Program-made: the position numbers and the translations under genes | Shown: piece after piece, positions 31,501 through 42,647 of the stretch | Layout of the letters: each line of letters starts with the position of its first letter | How positions within the stretch are numbered: position 1 is the stretch's first letter | Source of the DNA: Sphaeramia orbicularis | Taxonomy: Eukaryota > Chordata > Actinopteri > Kurtiformes > Apogonidae | Direction: 5' to 3' | Length of the DNA: 64,000 nt | Assembly (NCBI RefSeq): GCF_902148855.1 | Contig: NC_043978.1 | Location: 35,665,794-35,729,793, forward strand | The notes under the pieces: generated by a model | Told to the model about the DNA's origin: nothing | Database searches by the model: none | Seen by the model: the letters and a program-made list of their open reading frames with translations, nothing else

Positions 31501-34500
31501 AAAATCTAGAACCTGTGTGTTTTTGTATGGAAATACTAAAGTTTAACCTGTATGTCTCATTCTTTTTTTTTTTTTTTTTTTTTTAATAATTTGGCCAGTT
31601 TTCAGAGTTTTAACCCTTTATACTGATATTTAAAAGGTTAAGAATATCTTACATTCATGGTTAGGAAAGACATGAGTTGAAACATGTAACTATTAAAATC
31701 AAAATAATATGTACAGTATTTATAATGTTTTTATGACATCTTTTCCGTGTAACCATGTTTGGCCTCCAGGGACACTAAAAGTTTGCTTTTTTAAATTCAG
31801 GTCTAAGGGTTAACATCATGAGAACATGCAGTTTTAGTCAAATTTTCTGCTAATAAAATGATTGAAGATCTTGGGAAAACCCTGGTTTATGTTGACAGTT
31901 TGATGTTAGATTATTTTTTTTATCTGATTTTACAACTTTCCTAGAAAGTTGAATCATTAATGTTAAATAAGTGGAGTAACAAAAATGTGTGGGACTGATT
32001 TCAAAATCTATTTTAAGCAGACTGGAAACATTTTCCGTTGTTTTCCAGACTGGATCATGTCCTTACAAATCATTTTCCTTTTTCTGATCTTCATCTTCTG
32101 CCAGTAGGACACATTTTTCCTTTTATAGCTCACCAAATTTTAATGTTTTTTACTCAGCCTAAAAAAAAACTAATTCAAAGAACAGCACAGTTTATGTAAT
32201 ATGGAATAACATCGGTGAAAGTATGCCACACGTGTAGATGCTTGTATATATCCTCACTCACCTGGTTGTTCTCAACGGTTGTTGATGTTTGCATATTAAA
32301 TGCATATTTTCACAAAACAGTCTTGCCAGCAGATGTTCACTAGTGTAAGATATTCTACTTTTAATGTGCTGTTATTTACAGATTATAAAGTGTAATCATA
32401 ACTCCCCCTTAGAGCTGATTTTCTCCTATATATTGTTTTTCTTCACTGGCGGCTGAATACACTGGTCACGCAGTGTCACATCCATTAGATTTAGCCTGTT
32501 TATCCAAATCCATGATGTAAACATCAGTTTGGGGTTCCATCATAATCACCCCCAGCCCGTTAACACCGCCAGCTTTCTCTCAACAGTGGCAGATGGTGTG
32601 TTTAATATGTCAGTGATTAATATGGACACAATTACAATGTGATCACAGAACCAGTGATAATGTGAGCCCCTCATTAACCAACACGCCCCACCCATTACTT
32701 CAGGGCTCTTCAGTCAAGTCTGTACCGTCATGGTAACAAGATAAGTGTTTCCCAAACTAACCCTACCCAACACAGCCGTATCAGCTTTCTCTATATGTGT
32801 AGGATGAAACTTCACTTTTGCAGCAGATTTAGCCGAAACACTGATCTGTTTCAACTCATTACCACATACCAGTAACACACGTAATTAACTTCTTTTCTTT
32901 TCTGTTTTCTTTTCTGCTTTTGTCTGAGTCACTCTGAAGGATCACGATCATGGGAATGTTTTCCATTTGTTCAGATGTCGTGCATTCCATGTCATGTCTG
33001 CTCAGTACACCAGGAAGTGAACAAACTGTTTGAGTCTGAGGTGTCCCAATGACAGAGGCAATAAATACATCACTTCCACTTTGATTGGGCAACAAAATTT
33101 GGCTCAAGAACAAGTTTTAGAAATTGTCTCACACTCCTACAGTTCAGAACCCTCATCAGATCAGGCCTAAATTTATCTGTTTTCCTTTGTATTGTTTGTA
33201 CATAGTAACAACTCTTATGTAGTGAAGCTGGAAACAATAGGGAACATTTTTCACATGTGTGTCCATGTGCAGTGGAGCTCCAGGCCTCTTTTTAAACATG
33301 TTTTTAATCTTGTTTTAGGAGCAGATTATTTCTATTCTCCTACTCCCCCTTGTGGCTAAAGAATACTCTTGAGTGTCTGAAGTCTGAAGGAGTAAAAACA
33401 TTTGTTTGTTTTTAGATTTCTATAGAGAAGAGTTTCACTGCAGATTCGTGCTTATTTATTAACAGTACTCAATCTGTCTCATAAGTAAGAGGAACCCACC
33501 CGTGACGTATCGCAAATCCCTCAAAACAGCTTTCCACCTCTTTCGGTGTTTACATATATGATCTCAGTTTGATCTGTGTCCTGACTGACCAATCGGAGGA
33601 GAGCGTGCCTGCAGATGGGGAGCAACAGAGGGATGCTGTTTAGCGTTGAGGGGTGGACAGGATCGTGAGGGACAGCAGGAATTAGGCTGCTGAGGATTAG
33701 CGTCTGAGCTCTGATTGTCTATTGGCTGCTGAGACCTTCTGCACTCTGCATGGATATGAAGTGACAAACAACATGATCAAAAACAAGCAGGCATCATCAT
33801 CCTGTCATGAGCGTCCCAGGATGCTTTTCTAAACCGCGAACTGCGCTTTGAGGTCTTTCTTTAACACATTTTTGACGTAGTTTTGATTTTTCCTTAAGGG
33901 CATGTTAATTTGACATAAGAGATCAGATTATGGTTGTACTTCTGACTAATAACCACAGCGCTAATTTCCACTGCTTTCCAACAGTCTTCAAGAGGAAAGG
34001 TAAGTCAGAGCGGTACTTTGAAATGATCAGACAACACAGATGACTGGTTTATGACTGAGGCTGATTGCTCCTGTTTTGACTGTTGAGATTTCTCTGCTAT
34101 CTGCATACGACTGGGACACACTGCATCACCTTCCTCTCCAGGCAATAAATTAATTTAGCTGTGTCATTCATCATATCTGTAGACAATAAAAGCCATTGTC
34201 ATATAGAAGTGTCAGTTGTTGTGATTTATGGACCTGTCTTACTGACTGACTCACACCTGCTCTAAACTACATGAAAATAGGTGTATTTATAGGCAGTTTC
34301 TTCTTGGAATTTTCAACGCTAGGGCTCATGTAATGCTGTTACAGAAGAGATAATGGTTGAAATTAGTAGTGATCACTGACCACATGGCTGAAGGGGCTAA
34401 TTCCAGCGTGGCTTTACAGTGACAGTGCAAACAGAAGTGGCTAAATGTAGAGCAGCTGTCACATTACATAAAAGTGTCTGAGCAGGTTGTTAACTGAGTG

Positions 34501-37500
34501 ATCCCAGACAGTGCCCCAGAGCGACGAGGGCACCATATGCATTACTTAACCATGATGCATAAACCCACAGGGTGCCACCGAGCTGCTGTTGCACATTATT
34601 TCATTTTATGTTTGTGTTGTGTTTAAATGCTATTAATTCGACCATAAAATGCATTTTTTAATTTGCACCAGAACCAAACCAAATGCATGTTGATTATGCA
34701 TGACAATGCAGATTGTGTATATTGTGTGCATAGCTTAATTTATTTATTTAGTATTATGTATGGCAAGATGGACGCAGCGGATATTGTATTTATGTGAATA
34801 CGGGAGTGACTGGTGGATTGCGTTAGCATTTTTACAGCTTAAAAACCCATTTCCTGTATCTGTATCATATTTAAGAACTTTTGTCTGGACTCGCTGTAAT
34901 CCAGATATATAAATTTTTAATGTATAATAGTGTTGATAAAAGCATGTTTCATACAATATGCATATCAAAGTGCTTCACAGTGCAAGATAGGGTTAAGTGA
35001 AATAGTCAAAAACGTAAATCTGCAACAAAAAGAACTTGCAAGGGTGTCAATTTGCATAATTTGTTCCAAAAATAAAAACAATTTTTAATAAAATAAAACA
35101 CTGCTGTAATCTCACGTTTTATTACTTTTTTGCTCAGGTCTTACACCACTTAAAAACATCATAAAATGAAAATAAACATATGGTTGATAAGAGGATAATC
35201 AGGTTTTCATCATGCTTTAAGTTAAAATATGATTGATATACCTACAATTCTTTAGTTAATCTTCAAAGCTTATAATATTTGGATATTTGAGGTACTTTGT
35301 AATTACTTAAAAAATGTAACTAACACTTTGTAGGTTTGTGAGCAGAATTATTTGCATATAATTTGAATTACTTAACATTCTAACTCTAGTATTTTTTTTT
35401 AAATTAGATATTGCTGGTATGAGAGAAAATGTGCGATACCTCACATACCGGTTCAGTGGTAGATTTTTTTTTCCCTTGTCATTAGCTGTCTTGTCACTCA
35501 TCCTCTAATGTACTAACTAATCAGATATTTACTGTTCTTGTACTTAAATGTGTCTGACAGAAACCGTATTGCTCCTGCTGTGTCCATATGGCCACCTTAT
35601 CTACTGTAACAGTAACACTCAGGCTTGACTTGATCCAGGCTGATCCCCTTGTCCCCTCTCTCTGCTTCAAGCTGTCCCAAAGCGAGATGATGACAAGACC
35701 CCGACACCCCCCTTGATCCAGGAGAATGTGTTCATTGAGGCCAGCAGGCCCAAGTACCTGGAGGACCTTCACACAGAGGCTCTGGAAGGATTGAAAATGA
35801 TGCAACAAGAAGGTACAAAACTAATGTGATACAGTCAGACGTTTCAACACTAAATTAGAGGTTTCCAATGCCAACATGTTGATAACTGTCTCCAAATTGC
35901 ATAAGAGGGAGTGCTACCAGGAATTATAAATGTCATATTAAATCTAAAGTGATCCTTATCTCTTTGCAGAAACCAATAATGGAGTGGAGTACCAGGACAA
36001 TGAAAGCACAATTGTAAGTGAAATATCACCCTCAGATGATTATTTATTAAATACAAAACAACTAACAAGAAGCTGTGTTTGTGCTCCTTCTAGTCGACGA
36101 CGACAGGCCAAGCAGATGTGGATGGTGGGGGGTTCATGTCCGACAGCACCATTCCTGATACATCCTCTGTTGTCTCTGTACAATCGTCTGTGTCCTCAAG
36201 ATCTTCACGTTCCGGACTCACTCGGCAAGGTACTTCAGACGAACATAAAACTGAACATAAAAACTGCTACACGCAACTTAGTTATTAAAGAACATATGAT
36301 GAACCTTTTTTCTGTTTCTGTTTCTTCTGTGTGCTCAGGATCAACATTCAGGCCATTGAACTCTGGGAAAAAGTCAGACAAGGCAAAGAGGAGAAAACAC
36401 AGAAAGACCATTGTGGGTATTCCACATCATGTTCAGAAAGAACTTGGTAAGCAGCACATCTGTTAAAATAAGTGTTAAAATTCTGTGTGTTAATTAAAAT
36501 TATCTTAATATTGACATTTACACAAATATACTGTATGGACACAAATATTGGGACTCATTACACCTACATCTTGTGTGGTTTATTAGGATATTTCAGATTA
36601 AAATGAATGAATGTTAAATTGACATATCATTTAAGTGTTAAGGCTTTTTCCCCTAAGTTAACGTGGAGGAAACTGACTATTTTTGGTTGAAAATGATTAT
36701 TTATGGTCAGAACATGACAAATATTTCAGATATCTATCGGTAGAATATTTTAAACTATTATAATGAAAAAAAAACCTCAACATTGAATAAAGTTAAAACC
36801 AAATTCTGAAGCATTTTGCAAACATTTTTGGTGACAATGTTAAAAATTAAAGTTGAAGAAGGGAAATGAAATTGATATAAAGGGATGGCTGAGGCTTTGC
36901 TGAATCATGGTTGAATTTAGCTGGAATAGCATATATTAAATTAGAGCATACTGTTACAATTAAGGAATAAAGGAGATGAAATAGTTTGATAAAGTGAAAT
37001 AAAGTTGGAAGAGCTAAAAAGGCTTAAAGCACAAAAGTTTGACAAAGTTAAGTTAATGCACAAGTGGAAATCAGATGAAAACTTTGTCAAGGTGAAAAAA
37101 TAAAGTTGAAAAAGATGTAATAGTTTAATTCAGAGATTACTATCAAAGTGAAAAAACAAAACCCTCAAGATTAAATTTTTATTGGAATGATGTAAAATAT
37201 ATTATAATCATTTTTTAGCCCAGCTTCCTGTTGAAATGCCTGAATTCAATTTGTCCCAATACTTTTGTCCATATACTCTAATGTGACAATAGTGAATTCA
37301 TATTGTCAATGAATCAGTCAGTTTTAAAGTGCAGAGTCACTACATGGCATGATCCCAATATGTTCCAATTAAAATATGTGAAGAAAACAAACACCAGAGA
37401 AATAAAATAAACATAAGATCACAGCCTTATTAAAATTAAACATTATGATACATTACGTTTGTTGTAATTAGATACATATATATGTTAAAAAAAAAAAAAA

Positions 37501-40500
37501 TCTGACTGACTGCTGCCTTTTTTATATTTACTGATCACTATTTTAATTCTGAATCCAAGTAATCCTAATTTCTTCTCCTGTGTTCCCTCAGGGCTGGACA
37601 GAGCAGCCTGGGCGCTAACTCAGAGGTTAGATGAGGAACAGCTTTTTAATGGTGAGACTGTTGAAAGCCCCACCACAGAGTCACAGTCAGAGGATGCTTC
37701 CAGTCCTCAGGATGGGAAAGTCATCAACCCCCTAAGCAACGACCAAGTTGAGCAGCTCAGCGCCGCCCATGCTGGACATAGGGACGACCTGGCCCTGCTG
37801 CAACGCTTGGGTCCCAACTTTTCAGGCGAAGAGAGGCCTCGGTCCCTGGCCGTTCCCTGGCTGACCACTCCTGGAGAGCCACCCAGCCCCGTCATGTCCA
37901 TGTCACCCCAGGCCGCCTACCTGTCCAAAATCATTCCCAATGCCGTGTTGCCACCCTCTATTGAAGTGGTGGAAATCAGCCGTGGACGAAGCCGCAACAG
38001 CGTCCGCACTGTCAGCAAGAGCAGTCTTCTCCTGTCCAGCCCAGCTCCCTCCCGTGCTTCCTCCAGAGCATCTTCTTCCAGGACCACTTCCTCCCGAGGA
38101 TCTACCCTCACCTCTGCCTCCCGCCACAACCACCCCAATCTGTCTGACAGTTCATGTTGGAGTAACTCTGAATCCTCTGAGACCTTGGTGTCCGATTCCT
38201 CCACCATTTCCAGCAGCAGTTTGCCCAGAAAAAATAAGGCACAGAATGGAGAAGCCTCTGGAAAGGAAGACAAAAACAGTGTTCATTCCTCCACTGGTAA
38301 ATGTACCTCCAATGGCAAGATCATTGGTAAAGGAGAGGAGACCAAGAAAGAAGGGCCTTTTGTGCGGAGTCTTTCTGTCATGAAGTCCAAGAGGGCTCCT
38401 CCTCCACCAAGCCGCTCATATTCTCTCCACAATAAGATGAAGCGACGGTCACGTGATTTGGCAGAGTTACGGATAATTTCCACCACAAGTGAGAGCAATG
38501 AGATGAGCAAACCTTCGTCTTCTGTGTCCTCCAGGATCGCAGAAAGCCCAGGCTATAATGCTGACACCAGTTCTCTGGATGAATCTACAGGCTCTATTAC
38601 ACCCAGTCCAGGCAAAACCCAACTGCAGAACTCCAATTTGAAAAAGGTTGAGGAAAGTGTTACTAAAGATGCTGCAAATGAGAAGAAACAACCACTTCAG
38701 GAGAATAAGCAAGGCAAAGTCATCTCCCCTTCCAGTGGTTACTCCAGCCAAGATGGCACATCCCCACAATTTTCTAAACAACCTAGCAGCTCATCTCCGA
38801 GACACAAAAAGAGTATCTTAGCTAAACTTCAGAAGTTATTTCCTGGATCCACTCATGCTGGTCCATCTCTTCCTCCTCTCACACAGTCAGAGGTATCTGA
38901 AAACACAAGCTGTTCAGTGAGTACTGTCAGTGAGAGCCCCTCAGTAAGGGCTTTGAGAGAACTCTTTAACATCCCTCCACCACCTAAAGTACATGCACCT
39001 CCAGCCCCTCCTCCAGAAGTATGGGCTCACAGCAAGCGTAGCTTTGAGTTGCTGTTGGGACCCCCAGCACCTGATAATGTTTATGCCATCATAAAGAAGA
39101 ATCCAAAAGACAGGAGACAACAGAGGCAGTCTCCTTCTGCATCTACAGAGAGCTCTGTCAAGAGTTTGGCAGGAGAAAGAAAACAGAAGAAAGAGACTGT
39201 AACTGGGGAGAAAGTTCAAGAAAGTCAAGAAGGGATTTTGAATGTAGAGAATCAAAAAGACAACAATGAAAGATTGGCTCAAAAGAAAGTAGGTCTGAAT
39301 GACAAAATTACAGAAAAAGATGAGAAAGTAAGAGTAAGTGAAATATTAAATGGGATGATAGTGAAGGCTGTAGAGAAACGTGAAGAAAGACTCGCAGCAG
39401 AGAGAGAAGAAAGCCAAAAGACATGTGCACAAGCTACAGAGACAAAAGCAAACATAGATGCGTCACCTGCCATTTCATTAGTACACATTTCTACATCTCC
39501 CTCTCCTCATTCGTCCAAACAAATGGCAGAGGTGAATTCCACCACATCGGTACAACATACTGTGTCTCCTGAAACATCCTGGCCACCACCACCTCCGCCA
39601 ATGACACAAGCAGGCCTCAGTAGCCCGGATGAAACCGATTTTCCCCTTCCACCTCCACCATTTTTTAATGAGGATGGATTAGTTACACCTGTTCAGACAT
39701 CGCTAGAGAATGCAAGTCCTAATACAGCAATGTCATGTACAACAACGTCTGTTATATCAGCAGTGAGTAATAAAGTTGTCACAGTTACTGAACCACCTAA
39801 AACCAGCACTTCTCAGGGAATCACACCCCCACCCCTAAATATCCCTCCTCCCCCACCTTACGCAGCTCCCCCTCCACCAGGTAAAGCAGCCTCCCCTTCT
39901 CCACCACCAGCTGAGGTTTGTCCTGTAAAGACTAAAGAAGTCTCTCCTCCCCTTGTAAATGAAGTCACCTATAAGACAGTAGTACCCCTTTCACCAATTG
40001 AGGAGGTTTCCCCGCCATCAAGTAAAGAAATCTCTTTTCCACCACCTAAAGAAATTCCTCCTCCGCCAACTAAAGAAATCCTTTTACCACCACCTAAACA
40101 AATTCCTCCACCACCACCACCAAAAGAAATCTCCTTTCTACCACCTAAAGAAATTCCTCCTCCGCCAACTAAAGAAATCCTTTTACCACCACCTAAACAA
40201 ATTCCTCCTCCACCACCACCAAAAGAAATCTCCTTTCCACCACCTAAAGAAATTCCTCCTCCGCCAACTGAAGAAATCTGTTTTCCACCACCTAAAGAAG
40301 TCTCTCCTCCACCACTGCCAAAAGAAGTCTCTCTTCTACCACCTAAAGACATTCCTCCACCACCACCAAAGGTCTCTCTTCCACCACCTAAAGATGTATC
40401 TTCTACACTAGCAGTAGAAATCTCTCCTCCACCACCAACAGAAATCTCTCCTCCACCACCAACAGAAATCTCTCCTCCACAACCTAAAGAAATACCTGCT

Positions 40501-42647
40501 CCACCACCAAAAGAAGTCTTTCTTCTACCACCTAAAGACATTCCTCCATCACCACCAAAAGAAGTCTTTCTTCTACCACCTAAAGACATTCCTCCATCAC
40601 CACCAAAAGAAGTTTCTCTTCTACCACCTAAAGACATACCACCACAGATCTCTCTTCCACCACCTAAAGATGTATCTTCTACACTAGCAGTAGAAATCTC
40701 TCCTCCACCACCAACAGAAATCTCTCCTCCACCACCAACAGAAATCTCTCCCCCACAACCTAAAGAAATTCCTGCTCCACCACCAAAAGAAGTCTTTCTT
40801 CTACCACCTAAAGACATTCCTCCATCACCACCTAAAGAAGTCTCTCTTTTACCACCTAAAGAAATTCCTCCACCACCTAAAGAAGTCACTCTTCCACCAC
40901 CTGAAGAAATATCTCCTATCCTAGCACTAGAAGTCTCTCCTCCACCACCAACAACAGAAAGCTCTTCTCCACAACCTAAAGAAATTCCTTTTCAACCACC
41001 AAACGAAGCTTCTTCATCACCACCAAAAGATGTCTCTCTTCCATCACCTAAAGAAATCCCCCCTCCACCAACAAACAAAGTCTCTTCTCCACAATGTATT
41101 GAGGCTTCCCTTGTGATGCCTGAAGACGTTAGTCCTGCTGTTACAGAAGTCCCCCCTCCCCTTGTTAAAGAGATCCCCACCACACTAGAAACAGCAGCCC
41201 CTCCTCCACCAGTTGATGAGGTTTGTCCTCTGGTTGTTGAGGTGTCCTCTTTGCCACCTGAAAAGGGCTGTGTTTTGCCTGCTGAAGAAGCTGTTCCTCC
41301 AGGGGTTCCAAAAGATATTTGCCCATCTTCTGAAGAGGCACCATCTATTTGCAAACCTGCAGAACCTGACAATATCACTAGCATTCCATCAGAATCCCTT
41401 GACCCTGTCCCACCACTTCAGTCAGAACTAGTTCCATCAGAAGAGGAGAATGATCTTCCACAGGAAAGCATCCCCACTGAACCTGGAACTAACCCCTCAT
41501 CATACAACAGTATTCTCACTCCTCCAAAGAGTATTCCACCCCCACCTCCTTTAGAGGTTTTCCCTACTCTTAAGGATGTACCCCAGGAGGCCACACCTTC
41601 AACTGAAGTCTCTGTCCCCTCTCCTGCACTAGAAAAAACAGAAGAACCTGCTCCCTCACTTGTAAACATTCCTGTATCTCCACCCGTACCTGAGGAGGAT
41701 CTTACCAGCATTACGCATCAGCCAAGCTCTGTGACCACAGAAAACCAAAGCAAAGAGCCAGTCTCTGCCTCAGCTGGACAAGAGGAGCCCACTCCAATCA
41801 CAATGCCCTCCCTTGTTCAGATGGTTCAGTCTGTTAATAGCAGTCCTGAACCTCCAAAATCTGACACCCAACCACAGCCTGAGGTCACAATGAGACCCCA
41901 CATCCCAACCTCGTCTGCCAGTGCTGAGGCTCCTCAGAAGCCCATCAGACGGTCACTAATTGTGTCGTCTCCTACATCCACGGTTCCACCTCCCATAGTC
42001 ACTTCTCAACCAGCTCTCCCCAATGAGCAGTCTGTGTCAGTTCCACCAACATCAACCACAGTCCGTTCTCCAACGAAAAAGTCTCCTCCTGCCGTGACTG
42101 TAACTCCTTCCATGAATCTACAGGAGGTCATCCGCATGAGGACAGCAGCCCGGTCGAAGGATGGCCCTTCATCTCGACTCAGCCTGCACTCACCTACATC
42201 ACCAATAGGTGGAGACATCCACAAGTCTCCCTCCAGCACAGCAAGCTTTATCTTCTCTAAAAGCAACAAGAGGGTAGTGATCGAGACCAAACCTGATGTC
42301 AAAGCAGCTTCTGAAAAGAAAACAGAGGTGTCCTCTGTAACAAAGATTAGTGAAACAGAGTCAGTGAAGAAGGGAATGAAAGTGCCACCACCTGTAGCTA
42401 AGAAACCCAAAGCAAAGGCCAAAGAGATGGAGACTGGTGAAGAAGTGGACCAAACTGCTGGACAGGAGGCAAAGACAGAAAGTATCAAGGGTAAGACACA
42501 GAAGTGTTTTTCAGGTGCATGAAGACACAATTATTGAATCATATTTTGTAGTACTAATTCTGTTTTCATTCCACATCTTCAGATACTGCAGAGAAACAGA
42601 ATGGGACAGCAGGTACTGTTGGAGGACAACAGACGCCATTAACATGA
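22528..42647 (+). CDS. nhsl3: NHS-like protein 3 (KIAA1522), complete, long proline-rich form
   Basis: NHSL3 belongs to the Nance-Horan syndrome family, linked to actin and WAVE regulation at the cell edge. Coding exons are 22528-22810 (5' border 22504), 35672-35812, 35970-36013, 36094-36229, 36339-36446, 37592-42490 and 42583-42647. They total 5676 nt and 1891 residues. The start MSNRDSLGFGDLLPQDVVEI is followed by a basic patch. Human KIAA1522 matches are PKYLEDLHTEALEGL, GSTFRPLNSGKKS, GIPHHVQKELGLDRA, MSPQAAYLSKIIPNAVLPPS, SPSSGYSSQDGTS, MPSLVQMVQSV, APQKPIRRSL and STASFIFSKSNKR, ending QQTPLT. The protein is far longer than human (1035 residues), mainly from a repeat of PPPKEI-like units at about residues 1040-1405. 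A second first exon is described at 33930-33999. Confidence 0.95.
23694..24245. mobile_element. Mariner-type deletion derivative, copy 2
   Basis: The element at 23696-24243 (548 bp) has TA on both sides, the same inverted ends as the copy at 16038-16587, and the same internal deletion joining transposase N- and C-terminal remnants. The two copies differ at only a handful of positions, including a 2-bp deletion after acgtcaaag in this copy. They therefore derive from one already-deleted master. Confidence 0.93.
24975..25196. mobile_element. hAT-type MITE with perfect 8-bp target duplication
   Basis: The element at 24983-25188 (206 bp) is flanked by ccatatac at 24975-24982 and 25189-25196. Its ends are CAGGGGTGGGCAGTCCTGG and, at the right, ccaggattgcccacccctg. 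Most of its length is an imperfect palindrome. An 8-bp duplication with CAGGGGTG ends is diagnostic of the hAT superfamily. Confidence 0.93.
25363..25888. repeat. Long inverted repeat (hairpin) of about 526 bp
   Basis: The left arm begins ttaaagcagtgtatggcttt and contains accaatttttcatcaaatctg; the right arm contains cagatttgatgaaaaattgg and ends catgctttaa. Pairing continues inward through cataccaaaccg/cggtttggtatg and cactcgggtctttttgg/ccaaaaggctcaagtg to a centre near 25625. The arms are about 80-85% alike. Family unknown; it may be a foldback transposon or an inverted duplication. Confidence 0.8.
26843..27180. repeat. LINE-like interspersed repeat fragment
   Basis: It begins near aactttatttgtaaagcact, continues with caaagtgctgtacag and an A-rich part, and ends in a conserved block (ggcaggtttgttcacagtctg, then gatctccttggagctta). 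A related, shorter fragment lies at 7015-7175. This is a repeat family common in fish introns; I am not sure of its class. Confidence 0.55.
29960..30180 (+). repeat. Retroposon 3' tail with 28 perfect CTTAT units
   Basis: The text aatgaaatttctccatggtg followed by gggatgaataaagt is a fish non-LTR retroposon tail. It runs straight into 28 uninterrupted copies of CTTAT at 30041-30180. The perfect array suggests recent slippage expansion of the element's terminal repeat. Confidence 0.85.
31610..31813. mobile_element. Short TTAA-flanked MITE
   Basis: TTAA at 31610-31613 and 31810-31813 brackets 196 bp. The left end is CCCTTTATACTGATA and the reverse complement of the right end is CCCTTAGACCTGAAT. 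The inverted ends are short and imperfect, so the call rests mainly on the TTAA borders and the CCCTT end. Confidence 0.55.
33930..33999 (+). CDS. nhsl3: Alternative first coding exon of nhsl3 (MVV-type)
   Basis: An ATG at 33930 opens 23 codons (MVVLLTNNHSANFHC, then FPTVFKRK) plus one nucleotide. It ends in a strong donor (AAAG then gtaagt). The phase matches the acceptor of the exon at 35672, giving VFKRKAVPKRDDDK in frame. The main human KIAA1522 isoform starts MVVFVGRRLPALLGLFKKK, so both the Met-Val-Val start and the Phe-Lys/Arg-rich exon end are shared. It would replace the exon at 22528. Another reading is a 15-nt cassette microexon (33985-33999) behind acceptor tttccaacag, also in phase. 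A start exon is preferred because of the human match. Confidence 0.7.
34000..35671 (+). other. nhsl3 intron before the exon at 35672
   Basis: AT-rich, with no recognised exon or well-delimited transposon. A TTTA run and a short repeat-like stretch (atatcaaagtgcttcacagtg, 34962-34982) are the only structure noticed. Confidence 0.5.
36529..37280. mobile_element. Tc1/mariner-type MITE in nhsl3 intron
   Basis: About 750 bp between TA dinucleotides (36529-36530 and 37279-37280). The left end contains tatggacacaaatattggga; the right end is its inverse (tcccaatacttttgtccata). No transposase was recognised, and the inside is AT-rich with runs of AAGTTGAA-like text. The family is inferred from the ends and the TA borders. 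Confidence 0.75.
40010..41095 (+). repeat. nhsl3: Coding minisatellite: PPPKEI-type proline repeats in nhsl3
   Basis: A tandem array in the large exon encodes units such as PPPKEI, PPPTKEI, PPPKEVSL and PPTEIS. Higher-order copies are visible: a 99-bp (33-codon) unit repeated from 40050, 40149 and 40248, and a 276-bp (92-codon) duplication of about 40371-40646 onto 40647-40922. All unit lengths are multiples of three, so the frame is kept. The array adds about 360 residues relative to mammalian KIAA1522. Proline runs alternating with Lys-Glu could bind SH3 or EVH1-type modules, but no specific ligand site is proven. Confidence 0.92.

Larger units (their letters stand above)
22811..33929 (+). 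other. nhsl3 intron 2 (about 11 kb to the alternative exon)
   Basis: No constitutive exon was found between the first coding exon and the exon at 35672, apart from the alternative exon at 33930. The stretch holds a mariner-type copy, a hAT MITE, a long hairpin repeat, a LINE-like fragment, a CTTAT array, a TTTA run at 31268-31300 and a short TTAA MITE. The 121-codon frame at 28983-29348 shows no recognisable family. Confidence 0.6.

Noticed and set aside
35984-36466. 160-codon plus-strand open frame
   Set aside because: It reads through two nhsl3 introns in the wrong frame for the exons; the spliced frame gives STTTGQADVDGGGF, which matches the family layout.
39998-40411. 137-codon plus-strand frame rich in Leu, Lys and His
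   Set aside because: Another frame of the same coding minisatellite.
39969-40889. 306-codon minus-strand open frame rich in Gly-Gly (SLGGG repeats)
   Set aside because: It is the exact antisense shadow of the proline repeat in nhsl3. The repeat has no stops in this frame because of its composition. There is no start context, splice signal or family match.
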